From the NCBI GenBank assembly GCA_964016875.1, contig OZ024724.1, positions 6,806,501-6,870,500 on the forward strand: DNA of 64,000 nt, read 5' to 3'. The DNA comes from Fallopia convolvulus (lineage: Eukaryota > Streptophyta > Magnoliopsida > Caryophyllales > Polygonaceae). Shown here in pieces: positions 23,937 through 35,309 of this stretch. Under the pieces are notes generated by a model. That model saw nothing but the letters and a program-made list of their open reading frames with translations, made no database searches and was not told the DNA's origin. Position 1 is the first letter of the stretch. The number at the start of each line of letters is the position of its first letter. The position numbers were made by a program, and so were the translations under genes.

Positions 23937-24945
23937 TAAATAAATCTTATAAACTTGTCAAAAACTTATCATTTCAATTGCACAAAAAATATATATATAA
24001 AAGTTGACATTATTTTACATAAAACATTTTATACATAACTAGTTTTATATATTTACACACATTAAACGCATCAATAATACATATAAGCCAATATGCCTTT
24101 TCAAAAAGAGAAGCAACATTATGCCCATATTTGTTTCAAGATAATTATGTTTACATGATTCCCCACTATCATCACATCAATACGTGTCATTTAGCATACT
24201 TGACATTTACTTAAGTAGTAGTGTACTGACAATAGAATTTTCCATTTGAGCAGGCTGATGTTGTAGGATGTGGTCCTAGATAATTGGGATATTAGCCAAG
24301 TCAATAAGCACAAAAACTAAAACTGCACCAAGAAAGATCACACAAAGATAAGGGATAATAATTGAGTGACATTCATCATATCCTACCATATACAGGATGA
24401 ACAAAATTTATACAGCTAATAAAAAGATGTACAAATTGAATCATTCAATCATACTAACACATGTATAGATCCAATGTTCTGTCCTATTATCATTTCCATA
24501 AGAGAAATTTTAACAGATTATCAAAGATAAAAAAAATGCATAATAGCAAGCATTCAAAAACCAGAGAAGTGATCTAAAACTAAGTGAAAAACGGAAGAAA
24601 ATTGATTCGAAAAGTAGAAGGCAACAACTTCCGCAGATAATCCATGAAAGTATCCACTCATCATCATTCACAATTCCTTTTTTTGTGAAATTAGGGTTCT
24701 CCACCGAAAACAGAAGAAAATTGCTCGATTTGAAAGCAGAAGAAAATTAGGTAAGGATGAAATCAAAATCGAACCTGTAAAGCTGTGGTAGAGTCGGATA
24801 TGTAATAAAATTGCTCGATTTTCCACCAAAAACAAATCGCAACTATCGTATCCTTCATTTTTTAAAAGAAAAGTGACCAGATCTCAGACGTAGAAGGGAG
24901 CATATACTCGATTATGGGACAGAAGTTGCTATCAATGGTGAATTT
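23937..24945. other. AT-rich DNA, no gene recognised
   Basis: Possible continuation of the DNA transposon above. TAGTAGTG near 24217-24224 could be a CACTA-type 3' end, but no matching 5' end was found. Short frames (24510-24704) are unconvincing. Confidence 0.35.
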
Positions 24946-25085
24946 GCTATCCTGGATGACCTAATTTCCGCCATCAAATCGCGAATTAGACCGAATCAGA
25001 TCTCAGATTGAAGGTGCTATCCTGGATGACCTAATTTTCACCGTCAAATCGTGAACCAGACCGAATCAAATCTCAGATTGAAGGA
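24946..25085. repeat. 70-bp tandem duplication
   Basis: 24946-25015 and 25016-25085 both begin GCTATCCTGGATGACCTAAT and end in AGATTGAAGG, with several substitutions between copies. Confidence 0.85.
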
Positions 25086-25129
25086 GGAGAAGGAGGTTAC
25101 AGAGGATATGGCAAACGAGAATTGATGGA

Positions 25130-25255
25130 GGAGCACAAGCCGAGAGAGGAAGAAAGTCACTCGAGAGAGGAGGGGAGAGGGATAGAGTAGAGAGGACAGA
25201 CAGAGAGTGAGAGAGGGGAGCAAGGGAAGAGAGAGAAATACGAGCAGTTTATATA
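25130..25255 (-). promoter_or_regulatory. Possible minus-strand promoter with CT-rich leader
   Basis: The minus strand has TATATAAA (25248-25255), followed by about 110 bases of CTCTCTC-rich sequence typical of plant 5' leaders, then the 70-bp duplication. No long ORF follows, so the transcript, if any, may be non-coding or a captured gene fragment. Confidence 0.35.
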
Positions 25256-26584
25256 CTTGACAAAAAATTAATTATAGACCTATCGAAAACAAACGCCTAA
25301 ATATGCTATATTTTTATGCGTTTGGACTAAATTCTTTCTTTTTTTATTAGTAATTACAAATATATGAATAATTATATTATTTTTTTGTGCTTATATTAAT
25401 AAATGTCTTTTTTTTTATCAAATTACCTCCAAGAAGCAAGAGAGAAGGGATACATATAAAAAAATGACAAAGGTAAAAGTATCATTATTAAATTGCAAAT
25501 ATTTTGAATAATTATTTGATTTCAATGTGATATATTAGTAAATTATTGTTTTGGTAATTATTGTGCCAAAAAGGTTGGAGAAGTACATGATAGTTTTGAA
25601 AAAGCGACAAAAGTAAAGGTATGGTTGTAATTTGCAAATATATTTATTATTTTCTAAGATTTCTTATTATTAATTAAAAATACACAATATAATTATTTTA
25701 TTTATTATGTTCTTATGTTCGTAAATATGTTTCTTCTTAAACCTCTTCATATACTTCAACGCACTCGGTTAAAAAAATCAACGTACAAATACATATCTAA
25801 TACAAATTTGATTTAAATGGACATATTTATTAATATTTCTATTTCACAAAATTGAATTGATATTGTCCAATTAATTAAAAAAGATCAAATAAAAAGAATC
25901 TATCTAAATGAAATCTATTGAATAAGTTTTTTATTTCTTGGGTTCATTTTTTTATATATATAAATTGAATTATTACTTGACAAGTATAATTTGGAAGATC
26001 ATGTGAGGAATTACGGATAACGAAAATCGTTACAAACATTATAGTCAATTTTTTTAATAACAACCCAAATTAGTAATGTCCCGTTTAAATGATAATATAT
26101 CCATTTAAATTAGTAATCTATCCCTCCATTTAAATAATAATAATACCATGAACAATAAACATTATTTTTCTTTTGGCATGACTTCTATTAAATCTATAAA
26201 CCAATATATATTATAAAATAAAAAAAAATTGGGAAAATAATACCTCATTTAATCTAATACATCTATATGTAGATCTAGAAATCTATAAACTTATTAAAAT
26301 TGACAATAGATGTTCATGTACTTAAATAAGTCATTTCAAAAATACATTTCCATATTATAAATATATAAAGTTTGGCTTAGTACATGGTTATGTAATTAGA
26401 ATTATTCAATATTTTATTTTATGTTGATGTTCCTAAAATTATCTTGAGAATTGTTGTCATTTCTGTCCATATACAATGAACGATTGCTAAAAAAAGACAA
26501 CATGAAAGTTTTTTAAAAATTGAAAATATTAATTTGAGAATGTCCTAAATAATTTAATTATATATTCAATAAACAAGTATATTT
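25256..26584. other. AT-rich DNA without recognised genes
   Basis: A third Helitron-start-like sequence (TATATTATAAAATA, then TTGGGAAAAT) is near 26206. Otherwise nothing was seen. Confidence 0.4.
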
Positions 26585-28556
26585 TATCAAATAACAACTC
26601 ATAATATTCATCTTCAAATAAGAGGATATCTTATTAAAAAAATGAATTACCATATATTCATTGAATGAGATAGAAATAAAAATCAGTGGAGAATATAAAA
26701 TAAACATACAAAAATAAACAATGAATAAATTTTTATTGAAGATTTTTAAAAAAATTGGATTATTAACCCATATATTATATCAAAAAATTAAAAAAAAGAA
26801 GTTGAAAAGTTGTAAACTTTGCTTAGACATTGAATGACTATGAGGTTTATAAATAATCATAATTCTATCAAAATAAATAAGAAGAAGTTGAAAAAATTGT
26901 AACTATATGTGGCCTTGAACATTGAAATAAATGGAATCAATGACTATTATTCTACCAAATAAATCATAATAACTGAGATTAAATGAATACTCTCATTTTG
27001 TCTATGAAAATATTTCAATACAATTTTTATGAAATCAACTATTTTTAGTTGAGTAATTTGTAACTTTAAGGATTGATTTCTCATAAGAAATCCATCAAGT
27101 ATGATACCATTTTTTCGGTTTTTATAATATTTTTCAAAAATATCTAATGTTATATAGTAAATTGGCAGGGATTTATAGAGTTTGGTTCAAATGAAACAAA
27201 CTCTTATCCTAAAACAAACTCTTATCCTAAAACGAATGCACTTTTCATAGTTAGTAATTCACTTTTCATATAAAAGTGCATTGAAAAATACAAAAAGTGC
27301 ATTACGAAAAAGTGCACTAAAAAAATTTGAAAAGTGCACTAAAAAGTACGAAAAGTACAAATGCGAAAAAGTGCACTCCGAAGTATGAAAAGTGCACTAC
27401 TAACTACAAAAAGTGCATTCGTTTTAGGATAAGAGTTCGTTTTAGGATAAGAGTTTGTTTCATTTAAACCAAACTCGGGATTTATATTATAGATGTGTTA
27501 TAAAAATTCTTTCTATTTTATATGTTTTATAACTTTTCTTTAATAAATTATGGAATGAAAGGAGTATTATCTTGGTCGATGATCAAATAACAACTCAGAA
27601 TGTTCATAATCCAAACAAGAGGATAATTTATTAAAAAAAATGAATTATTCTATTTATATTCTTAAATTTTTAATTATTGGACAACATAATATAGAAATAA
27701 AAACGAAAAAGAAACAAATTTTATTGAAAATTTTAAAAATGGGATTATTCACTGTCACATTCTATCAAATATTTTTTTAGAAAAAAAAGTAAGGAGTTGA
27801 AAAGTTGTAACTTTTTTTGGTGAAGGTTGAAAAGTTGAAACTTTACTAAACATTAAATGAGGTTGATAAATGATCATAATTCTATAAAAATAAATAAGAA
27901 GAAGTAGAAAAAAAAATTTAACCATATTTGGCCTTTGAGTATTGAAATCAATAGGATTAATGACTATTATTATACCAAAATAATTTCATTGAAATAAATG
28001 AGATTAAATGGATATTATCCTTTTGTCTATGAAAATGTTTTGATAAAATCTTTACAAAATCGGCTATATGACATTGAAAAAGATCGATAAATGATCATAA
28101 TTCTATCAAAATAGACAAAAAGTTGAAAAACATTATAACCATATTTGGCGTTGAGTATTGGAATCAATAGGATTAATGACTATTATTCTAGCAAAATAAC
28201 TTAATTAAAATAAATAAGGTTAAGTGGATAATATCCTTTTGTCTATGAAAATATTTTAATAAAATCTTCAGGTAACTGGCAATATAAAATAGAGTAATTT
28301 GCAATTTTTAAGCATTGGTTACTCATAAGAAATCCTTCAGATACGACATGATTCAATGGTTTTTTATAGTAATTTTAAAAATATCTAATTTATTGTCTAA
28401 AAAACATTAACATTTAATCATTCATGCATGTATATAGTAGTTTGGCAAGGATTTGCATTATAGATGCGTTATTAAACTTATTTCTATTTTATGTGTAGAA
28501 CTTTTCTTGACTAAATATATATGGAATGATTGGGGTATTATCTTGGTCGTTTTTCA
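26585..28556. repeat. Direct duplication of about 1 kb, one copy carrying a MITE
   Basis: About 26585-27580 and about 27581-28556 are diverged direct copies. Both start near AATAACAACTCA and end near TATTATCTTGGTCG, with shared internal blocks (AATAAATAAGAAGAAGT, TTTTGTCTATGAAAAT). Part of the unit recurs again at about 28060-28270. The first copy holds MITE copy 3 and the second has the empty site. Confidence 0.75.
27178..27476. mobile_element. MULE-like MITE, copy 3 (299 bp)
   Basis: Same family as copies 1 and 2. Perfect 10-bp target duplication GGGATTTATA at 27168-27177 and 27477-27486. The duplicated host segment at 28448-28457 has a single AGGATTTGCA, an in-window empty site. Confidence 0.92.
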
Positions 28557-28976
28557 TTAGTGTGTTTTTTATGACTTTAGTAGTTGGATTTTTTTCTAAT
28601 AAATAGCTATAATTATTTATCATTTAGGTTTTCTTTTCTTTGAGTTCCATTAACAATATATTAGTATCGTGAGTTTAGATTTCGTTTAATTTCACTTTTG
28701 TTTTTTATGTGATGCTATGAAGAAGTAAAAAAAATATTAATTCCTTTATAAAACGACATTATTTCTTCCAAACTAAAAAAATTGTCATTATTTTTTTAAT
28801 CTATTAAACACTGTGATTCAAAACTTGCAACACAATTTTATGTTTAATCCTTAATATTTATTCATTGAATTAGGTTGATATATTTATTCATGATTCATAT
28901 AATAGATCCAGCCAAATATTAAAGCAATGTCTTAACAAAAAATATGTAACACTAATATGAAACATAATTTAAAAGA
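28557..28976. other. AT-rich DNA before the Helitron end
   Basis: No gene or structured element seen. Confidence 0.5.
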
Positions 28977-29006
28977 ACCCGTGCATAGCACGGGTCATAC
29001 TCCTAG
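28977..29006 (+). mobile_element. 3' terminus of a second Helitron
   Basis: Perfect 8-bp hairpin ACCCGTGC-ATA-GCACGGGT (28977-28995), then CTAG at 29003-29006 followed by T. The 5' end is uncertain. It may lie near 18790, with the Helitron at 18816-22003 nested in it, or near 26206. Confidence 0.7.
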
Positions 29007-29024
29007 TATATTATACTGAAGAAG

Positions 29025-31508
29025 TGTAATACCCGATTTCGTTTTTAGTCGGATAGTTCCCTCTTTCCCTTTCTTGTCCTTCAAGTAACCTCATTTTAAA
29101 AATAAATAAACAAATAAGTTTATTCTATCCAAACCCTCTTAATTCCATTGTAAATTAACAAATTTTATCCTAATAGATACAGTCCTACTTTAACTCGTTT
29201 GAAACCATTAGCCAATCTCATACCGTTCGGATCTCATGATCATGTTGAAGCCAAAATCCTCATCTAATAGTTAATTACCTTATCAACTTTAACAAATTCC
29301 ATCAAAAACTCTTCTTTAAATATACTGGCCTTCGACTTCTGGAGTTCACCAAAACGGATCGAATTGGTGGAACCAAAATCAACCTCTCTCGTTACTTCTC
29401 CATAACAAAGCATCGTAGAAGCCGTGAACGGTGCTCGTCGCCATCAACGACTCGGCGGTTGGTGCTAACCTTTCGCCGTCGGTTCAATCTTGGTTCACGA
29501 GATTCGATTAACCCACGTCGACTATACTCGCATCGCCGGTGAGCCTACTGACCTTCTTCTGTTTTTGTTACTCGTGGGGGAGTTCCAGAGGTTGGGTTAG
29601 GGACGGGGTGAGTCGGGCGGGGTTCGAAATTCACTGGTTTTAACCAGTGAGTCGCAAGGTTCCGATCGTTGGTAGGAGGAGTCGGTGGGTGTTGTTCGGG
29701 AGTGGATGGAGAAGAGCGCCGCTCCATGGTCGGGGGACTAGTCGAAAGATGGGGCGGGGTGGTCAGCAAGGGTGAACAATCCGAGTTACAGGTTTCCCGG
29801 TGAGGGAAATTTGGTTGAACACAGATCGGGTTTCCGGGACTCCGTTTGTGAGTGAAGAAGGAAGGGTTGAAGCCATCGGGAAGCACCGGCGGGGCGCAAA
29901 CAGGGCGGTGGGTACTGCTCGTTTTCACCCTCCATTGATGCCGTCGGGCAGGGTAGCAAAGTAAGGAAACGAACCAGAGAGCAGAGGCGAAGGAGGCATC
30001 GGCTCAAGGTTGAAGAAAAGGGGGTGGGGCCCGCGAGGCTGGGTCAAACACTGATTTGGTCAACTGAGCAATTGGGTAAGGGAGACGGGCTGGAAAGTTG
30101 GGCCAAATCTTGCCAATTTGGACTGGGTTGGGTTTTTCTTTTATTTGTTTTTCTTAGTAGTGGGCTGGGCTAAGTGGGCACGTGGAGAAGGGAAAATTGT
30201 ATGGGTTGGTTTTGGTGGGCTAGGTTAAGAGATAAGTATGATAGAATGAAAAAGGGGTTGGGTTTAGCACATGGTAATATCTTGTAATTGGAAATTCTTT
30301 TAATAGAAGTAGGTTGTTTCAGGAAATTAGAAGTGGCTTTTTCTTTGGGTTAGTTTGGTTCGGCTCGTGCTTAAGTTAATCTTTTCCCTTATAATTCTTT
30401 AGGGAATCGTTTCCGCTCGAGGTCTTAACTTTTGTCTCCATCAAAGAATCCCTATCTTCGAGGTAAGTCGTTTTTCGACTTGCTCGGTTCTTTTCTATCC
30501 TGTTAGATTGCGTACCGTTATTGTAGGGCGGGTTTTGGGAAGTAGTCCTGAATACCTTTTAAATTGTTTTGAACTTCTTGAATTGTTGTGTGCGTAAAAT
30601 GGTTTTGAATGTATTTTATCGGAAGATATTTTTGGAACGTTTTCTCTGTGTTGGTACCATTTCCGACACGGCCCATCGTAGTTGGCGTTGAGGAAGAGTT
30701 GGTTGTGTATGACCCATGTGACAGGGAAATCGTGCCCCTTCAAAACGAAAATTATTATCTATGTGTTTTGGCAAGTGCTCCAATGGAGGCTTAGCCGAGG
30801 TCAGAAGGGTGATTGTGAAGTGGAGTGAGAGGGCCTAACTCTGCACTCGGCGCAGTGATGAGCGCCTTGGAAGTCGGATTGTGAGATGGAGGAATTGCAT
30901 TAATTATATGGTTGTATTCGTAAATGTGTATGTGGCTATGTGTGACTGATTATAACTAATTTTGGTATTGGCCTTTAGAGTTATGATTGCGATTGTGGAT
31001 TTTCATGCTGACTTTAGAAATGCTTTCAAAACGTTCTACAATTTCCGTATTCTTTCTAGCTTGATAGATTAGTAGCGGACCCTTCGGGGAATATTTTTCA
31101 GTTCCAGGTATGAACCAGGGAGCCGTGCAGGAACCGAGGCCAGATGGCGGACCGGAGTGGTAAAGAGCGCGTGTCATAGTGGGATGGGTTTTACGCTAGT
31201 TTATTTATGATAGTTAAGATGTTGATTTTATTATTGATAAGATGAAGTTAGTATTATGTTTCACTTACTATTATTTTGTTTGAATAGTTTAGTATTAGTA
31301 GTGTTGTGTCGGATTTGAGTATTTATATTTTTGGGGAACGCATGCATGACTATGTTTTCTAAGTTTTACTAAATAAAAGGTTGGATGTGTTATTATGTTT
31401 TCTCAACGTGCTTGCGTTGCAAGATCCTAAAGTGTAGTTGTCAACCTAATTAAATAGTACCTAGTAAGGTCTATTTCTAAGTAGCGTCCCGTCGGAAGTC
31501 GGGGTGTT
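29025..31508 (+). mobile_element. Solo LTR of a Tekay-type element
   Basis: 2484 bp starting TGTAATACCC and ending GTCGGGGTGTT, flanked by the 5-bp duplication AGAAG (29020-29024 and 31509-31513). Its 3' half matches the LTRs at 9230 and 16089 in inverse orientation (for example the TTACGAGGTAAGTCG-like block near 30460 and the ATCCTAAAGTGTAG block near 31422). No interior remains, as expected from LTR-LTR recombination. Proline-rich frames on its minus strand (29545-29928) are not supported as genes. Confidence 0.8.
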
Positions 31509-31513
31509 AGAAG

Positions 31514-31836
31514 AAGGATAACACAAGCTAACAGGAGATCACCATGATACATGGCACTACTTAGATAATTCTAGGAAATAATTCCAAATATTAGTGGAGA
31601 CTTTCAATAAATTAGCATAACAAATTCAACCCCTAGAATGGTGGAAAAGAGGCGTCATTAAAGGCCAATATATCTTATGAGCAGAACACCAACATTTCAA
31701 GAGAACAATGCTAGACATGTTGTTGTACCTGAGAGTATAAATCTTGAGCCTCCCTTGCCTAAACCTGAATATATTTTGGTGAATGAAAAGGATTCAGCTA
31801 GTGCTCAAGAGCTATCAATTTTGAACTTGAAGAGAC
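31514..31836 (+). other. Unassigned stretch with a short coding-like piece
   Basis: From about 31677 to 31836 the plus strand is open and protein-like (HVVVPESINLEPPLPKPEY). It ends at the SIRE-type LTR, which probably inserted into it. I do not recognise the protein. Confidence 0.3.
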
Positions 31837-32888
31837 TGTTGGATCGAAAGTGTTAGTGAAGAGTTGGGAACAGAAGTTGGATTATTCCCAAGGCAATGAA
31901 AGTAAAATAGAGATACACATGTAATCAAGTAGGATGAGACACAATTCCTATATAGAGCAACTCCAATACAAACAACTAGTTGTATAGGTAAACCTCTACA
32001 TCTGCTTGGAGGATTTTGAATAACTTCCTTCTTTTATTGATAGTTTCCTAAGCTACTACAAGACAAAGTTCAAACTCATCTGTTTCCAACAGTCACCAAA
32101 CTTTGAGAAACACTAATGAAATCACTCAACCTAAGTATGACAACATATCAACTAAAATAAAGAACTCAAACGTTACACTACTAAGCTCGTGTCGTTACTT
32201 AGTTCCTTGTTACCTGGCAACACTAGCTTCACCGTCGTCGAGATCTCACACTCACCGTCGGGGACTTCTCTTGGTTGCCTCATTCTTGACTTAATTGGCT
32301 CCTTTTTTGATTGCTTGAGGCTTTTGTGAGAAATACTTTGCAAGTACTCTATTCATTGGCTTATATAGACTCTTGATGCTTGGAACTAAATCTTCATTTT
32401 GTACGTGACTAAAATGCTATTTTCTTGCTAGACAAGAATGTACTTTCTTCACATGTGATTCCATTTGAATTTGTCAGCTCTTGAAGCTCATCGGACCATT
32501 GGATCAAACGACTCACTCTGAGGAACATAATGCGCCTCTACTTTCTTTGGAATAGGGTTTCGTTTTCACACTAAGTTGTCTTGTCTTCACATGTGAGTTC
32601 CTATGTATTGGGAACTTGTCTCTCTTGAGTTCCCTTGATCGGAACTGTGTCTTTCTTCTAGTCTTGTCATTGTTTAATTCTTGAGTTTCTTTAATAGAAT
32701 CTGTTCAGCGTGAAGTTCCATTGAAATACTTGGATATAATACATTAGATCCCATATGGTGTTTGTCATTATCAAAACTCAAGGGATTGATCATTGTCTTG
32801 ATGTTCTGGAACATGAGTTCCCAACACCGTCCCAACAATTTTCCCCTTTTTGATGATCACAAACCCATCACAAAAGGCAAGTATGAGT
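31837..32888 (-). mobile_element. SIRE-type 3' LTR with polypurine tract, interior lost
   Basis: LTR 31837-32837 (1001 bp, CCAACA/TGTTGG ends), related to the LTR at 4736-5799. On the minus strand it is preceded by AAAAAGGGGAAAATTG (polypurine tract, 32838-32853) and TTTGTGATGGGTTTG as in the first element. About 50 bp of interior survives to 32888. A TATATAAG box lies at 32360-32367. It is a truncated element, not a clean solo LTR. Confidence 0.82.
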
Positions 32889-33540
32889 TGTAATAGCCCA
32901 TCCGGTGAACCAGGTTGCTACTTAGTTGTAGACCACATCTGGGTTACCAGAACTAGCTCGACAACAAATTCAACGGTATTGGACCTTGCAACAAAGGCAC
33001 GATGAGAAAACCCAAGAAAACATCCAACTTCTAATTTTCAAAACATCTCGATAACCAATATGAATGCAACCGACTACTAGCACTAAAGCCAACCTACTAG
33101 CTACCAACATCAACTTAGTGTGACTAATAACTACCCTTTCCTTGCAACTAGGAATTCAAGCCCTCAATTCCCACTAAGACATGTCACGTCGAGATCGAGC
33201 ATCATTGTCCAATAAGTGATCTCCTGGAGCATTTCCCATACAAGGATGTTTACCTAAAACAGTGGAAGTGGAATACATTAGCTAACAATCCTGGTATGGG
33301 CCAAACAAGTAAATCGAACATCTAGAAAAAAAACATGTGTTATTAAAATAAGACAATTAATTTTTCGTATACAAACAATATGCATACAAGTAACACACCA
33401 CATAATTATCTAAATTGGCATATTACATTCTCAAGACAATACTTATTTCAATAATAACTCATAAGCACGAGATTAATTAATGTAATGCTCTTGCAACATA
33501 TATCAAAAGAACCAGCAACAACTTCTCCATAATCCAATTC
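32889..33540 (-). mobile_element. Fragment of a diverged Tekay-like LTR
   Basis: Starts TGTAATAGCCC and keeps the order of landmarks seen at 9230: GACCTTGCAAC, GGCACGATGAGAAAAC, AAAACATCCAAC. The right part fades into LINE sequence near 33540. Only the LTR end is present. Confidence 0.5.
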
Positions 33541-33549
33541 CCAATCATT

Positions 33550-35095
33550 CTCAAATTAAAGCAACCAACTTGGCTTTTTGAATCCAAAAGGTATTAATCT
33601 GGTCCAGCCCCATCGCCAACTGTCTTCTGAGTCTGTTATATAGCTCAATCAAACATCGATTCACTCAATATCCAAGAGCTTTTTGAATTCCTTCAAGCCT
33701 TCTTCAGAGCCTATCACGTTTATGGAAGAGATTTCCAAAGACGTTTTTGTTCCAATCATCCAGTTGAATGGCTAGATTCAAAAGAGTCGGGCAAAGAGGA
33801 GCCCCCTTTTCCCGGTGGCTAACAAGGAAGTGCTGAAACTCATTGTGCATGAGCCATGCCGCTTGAAATCAAAACGGCTGTTGAAACGGAGATAAGCCAT
33901 CAAAACCAGCCGAGGCCAATAAGAGAGGTGTGTGATCTGAGTGCATAGCCGCCAGATGTCTGATTGCTGCATTTTCAAAATTCTCCCGCCATTCAAGTCT
34001 TCCACTTGATCTTTAGTCCCCTGTCAAGTCTTCCACTTGATCTTGCGTCCAGATCCCTTCCCCGATTCCACATAAATCGTGACACGGAGAACCCCATGTC
34101 AATCATTTCCATGTCTTCCTCGATCCAACTCTTGAACTTTGCTGATATCCTCCTCAATTCATCCGAGTCTCCATTCCGATCTTCCATGATCTTTTTTTTT
34201 GTTAAAATCACCCATCATGAGCCATGGAAGAGTGATAGAAGCCATTAACTCTTTAAGCTTCTCCCAAAGAGAGATTCTATTGGTTGGATTTGGATCCGCG
34301 TAAATCACCGAGAAAAGCCATTCAGCTTCACCAGCGCTACACACCTACACAGACACCACTTACCTATGAGTCTCAAGTGAATCAATATGCACACAATCCT
34401 TTCTCCAGAGAATCCAAATTCCTCCTTGAAACCAGTGGCCTCGGATCAGATTATGCCATCGAGACCAATTCGATCACAAACTAATTTTTGTCTCCAAAAG
34501 CACCGCCACTACCGGACCGAGATCGGACCATGGGTTAACCGGTCCGGTCCTCGGTCCATGAATTTTAGAACATCCGGTCCCGGTCCGATCCCGGTTCGGT
34601 CCGGTCCGGACCGACTTTCTTAAAATATATATAAAATTATAAATTTATAGATAAAAATAATATTTCTTATGTTATAAAATTTATTTTTTATTATTTAAGT
34701 TTCACTTGTATGTATATACTTCGTAACATTATATTTTTCATTAAAATAATACGTAATTTTTTTTACTAAAAATATAATTTTTTCTTTGAAAAATATTAAT
34801 TTTTTTAAAAAAATAATATCCAGGTCCAAACCGTTCCAAAATTGGACCGAACCGGACCGTGACCGAGACCGGACTGGACCAAGAAATTTAGGTTCGGTCC
34901 TAGGTCCAAAGATTTGGAGGATTTCGGTCCCGATCCGGTCCGGTTTTGGACCTATGCCCAGCCCTAACCACCACCGACGGATCATGTAATCTAATAAGGT
35001 CCTTTAGAGCATACATAAAGTCCCTACTTCCTGCTCCTTGCACATTCCACGTGATGATGTTCAGATTTGGACTAATCATCAAAAAAAGATTATAG
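33550..35095 (-). pseudogene. LINE ORF2 endonuclease domain
   Basis: The APE-type endonuclease nicks target DNA to prime LINE reverse transcription. On the minus strand it begins LNIITWNVQGAGSRDF near 35085 and runs to DPSVVV, where the hAT-like insertion (34510-34966) splits it. It resumes with VLLETKIS. Further motifs are WLFSVIYADPNP and LMMGDFN (34344-34160), a short tandem duplication near 33993-34045, and HSDHTPLLL near 33930. Then come QAAWLMHNEF and ALCPTLLN-like sequence and the DQINTFWIQKAK linker near 33590. Stops and frameshifts occur throughout, and the RT domain that should follow is absent. Confidence 0.85.
34510..34966. mobile_element. hAT-like non-autonomous insertion in the LINE
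   Basis: 457 bp from TACCGGACC to CAGCCCTA, rich in GGTCCGG words at both ends with an AT-rich centre. Flanks ACCGCCAC (34502-34509) and ACCACCAC (34967-34974) look like an 8-bp target duplication with one mismatch, as hAT elements make, and the TAGGGCTGGGCA terminus is common in plant hATs. The two ends are not clear inverted repeats. Confidence 0.6.
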
Positions 35096-35309
35096 AGGTG
35101 AGGGTCTTCCTTAAACCAACCAATAATATTATTGGTCATATGCATCAACCATGTTGGTGTCTCTATCTTGTAGGCTATCAGACTCTCCATTATCCTCGTC
35201 AAGCTCTTCTTGTAAGTCATCATCCATTCTGGTGCCCAAAGGCGGATCAGCCCCACCCTCGGTGTCGTTGCTGGGCTTATCCATCTCCATTGGCATGTCA
35301 TTCTTATTT

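Noticed and set aside
22470..24224. A CACTA transposon from CACTATTTAG (about 22479) to TAGTAGTG (24224)
   Set aside because: The two ends share only a few bases beyond CACTA and no 3-bp target duplication is clear, so I report only the repeat block.
29545..29928. Proline-rich 127-codon frame on the minus strand
   Set aside because: Lies inside the solo LTR, low complexity, with an overlapping frame alongside. No support for a gene.
9208..31524. Shared 14-mer GAAGAAGGATAACA beside the Tekay element and after the solo LTR
   Set aside because: Several chance 14-mer matches are expected within 64 kb of AT-rich DNA. The flanks do not align further.
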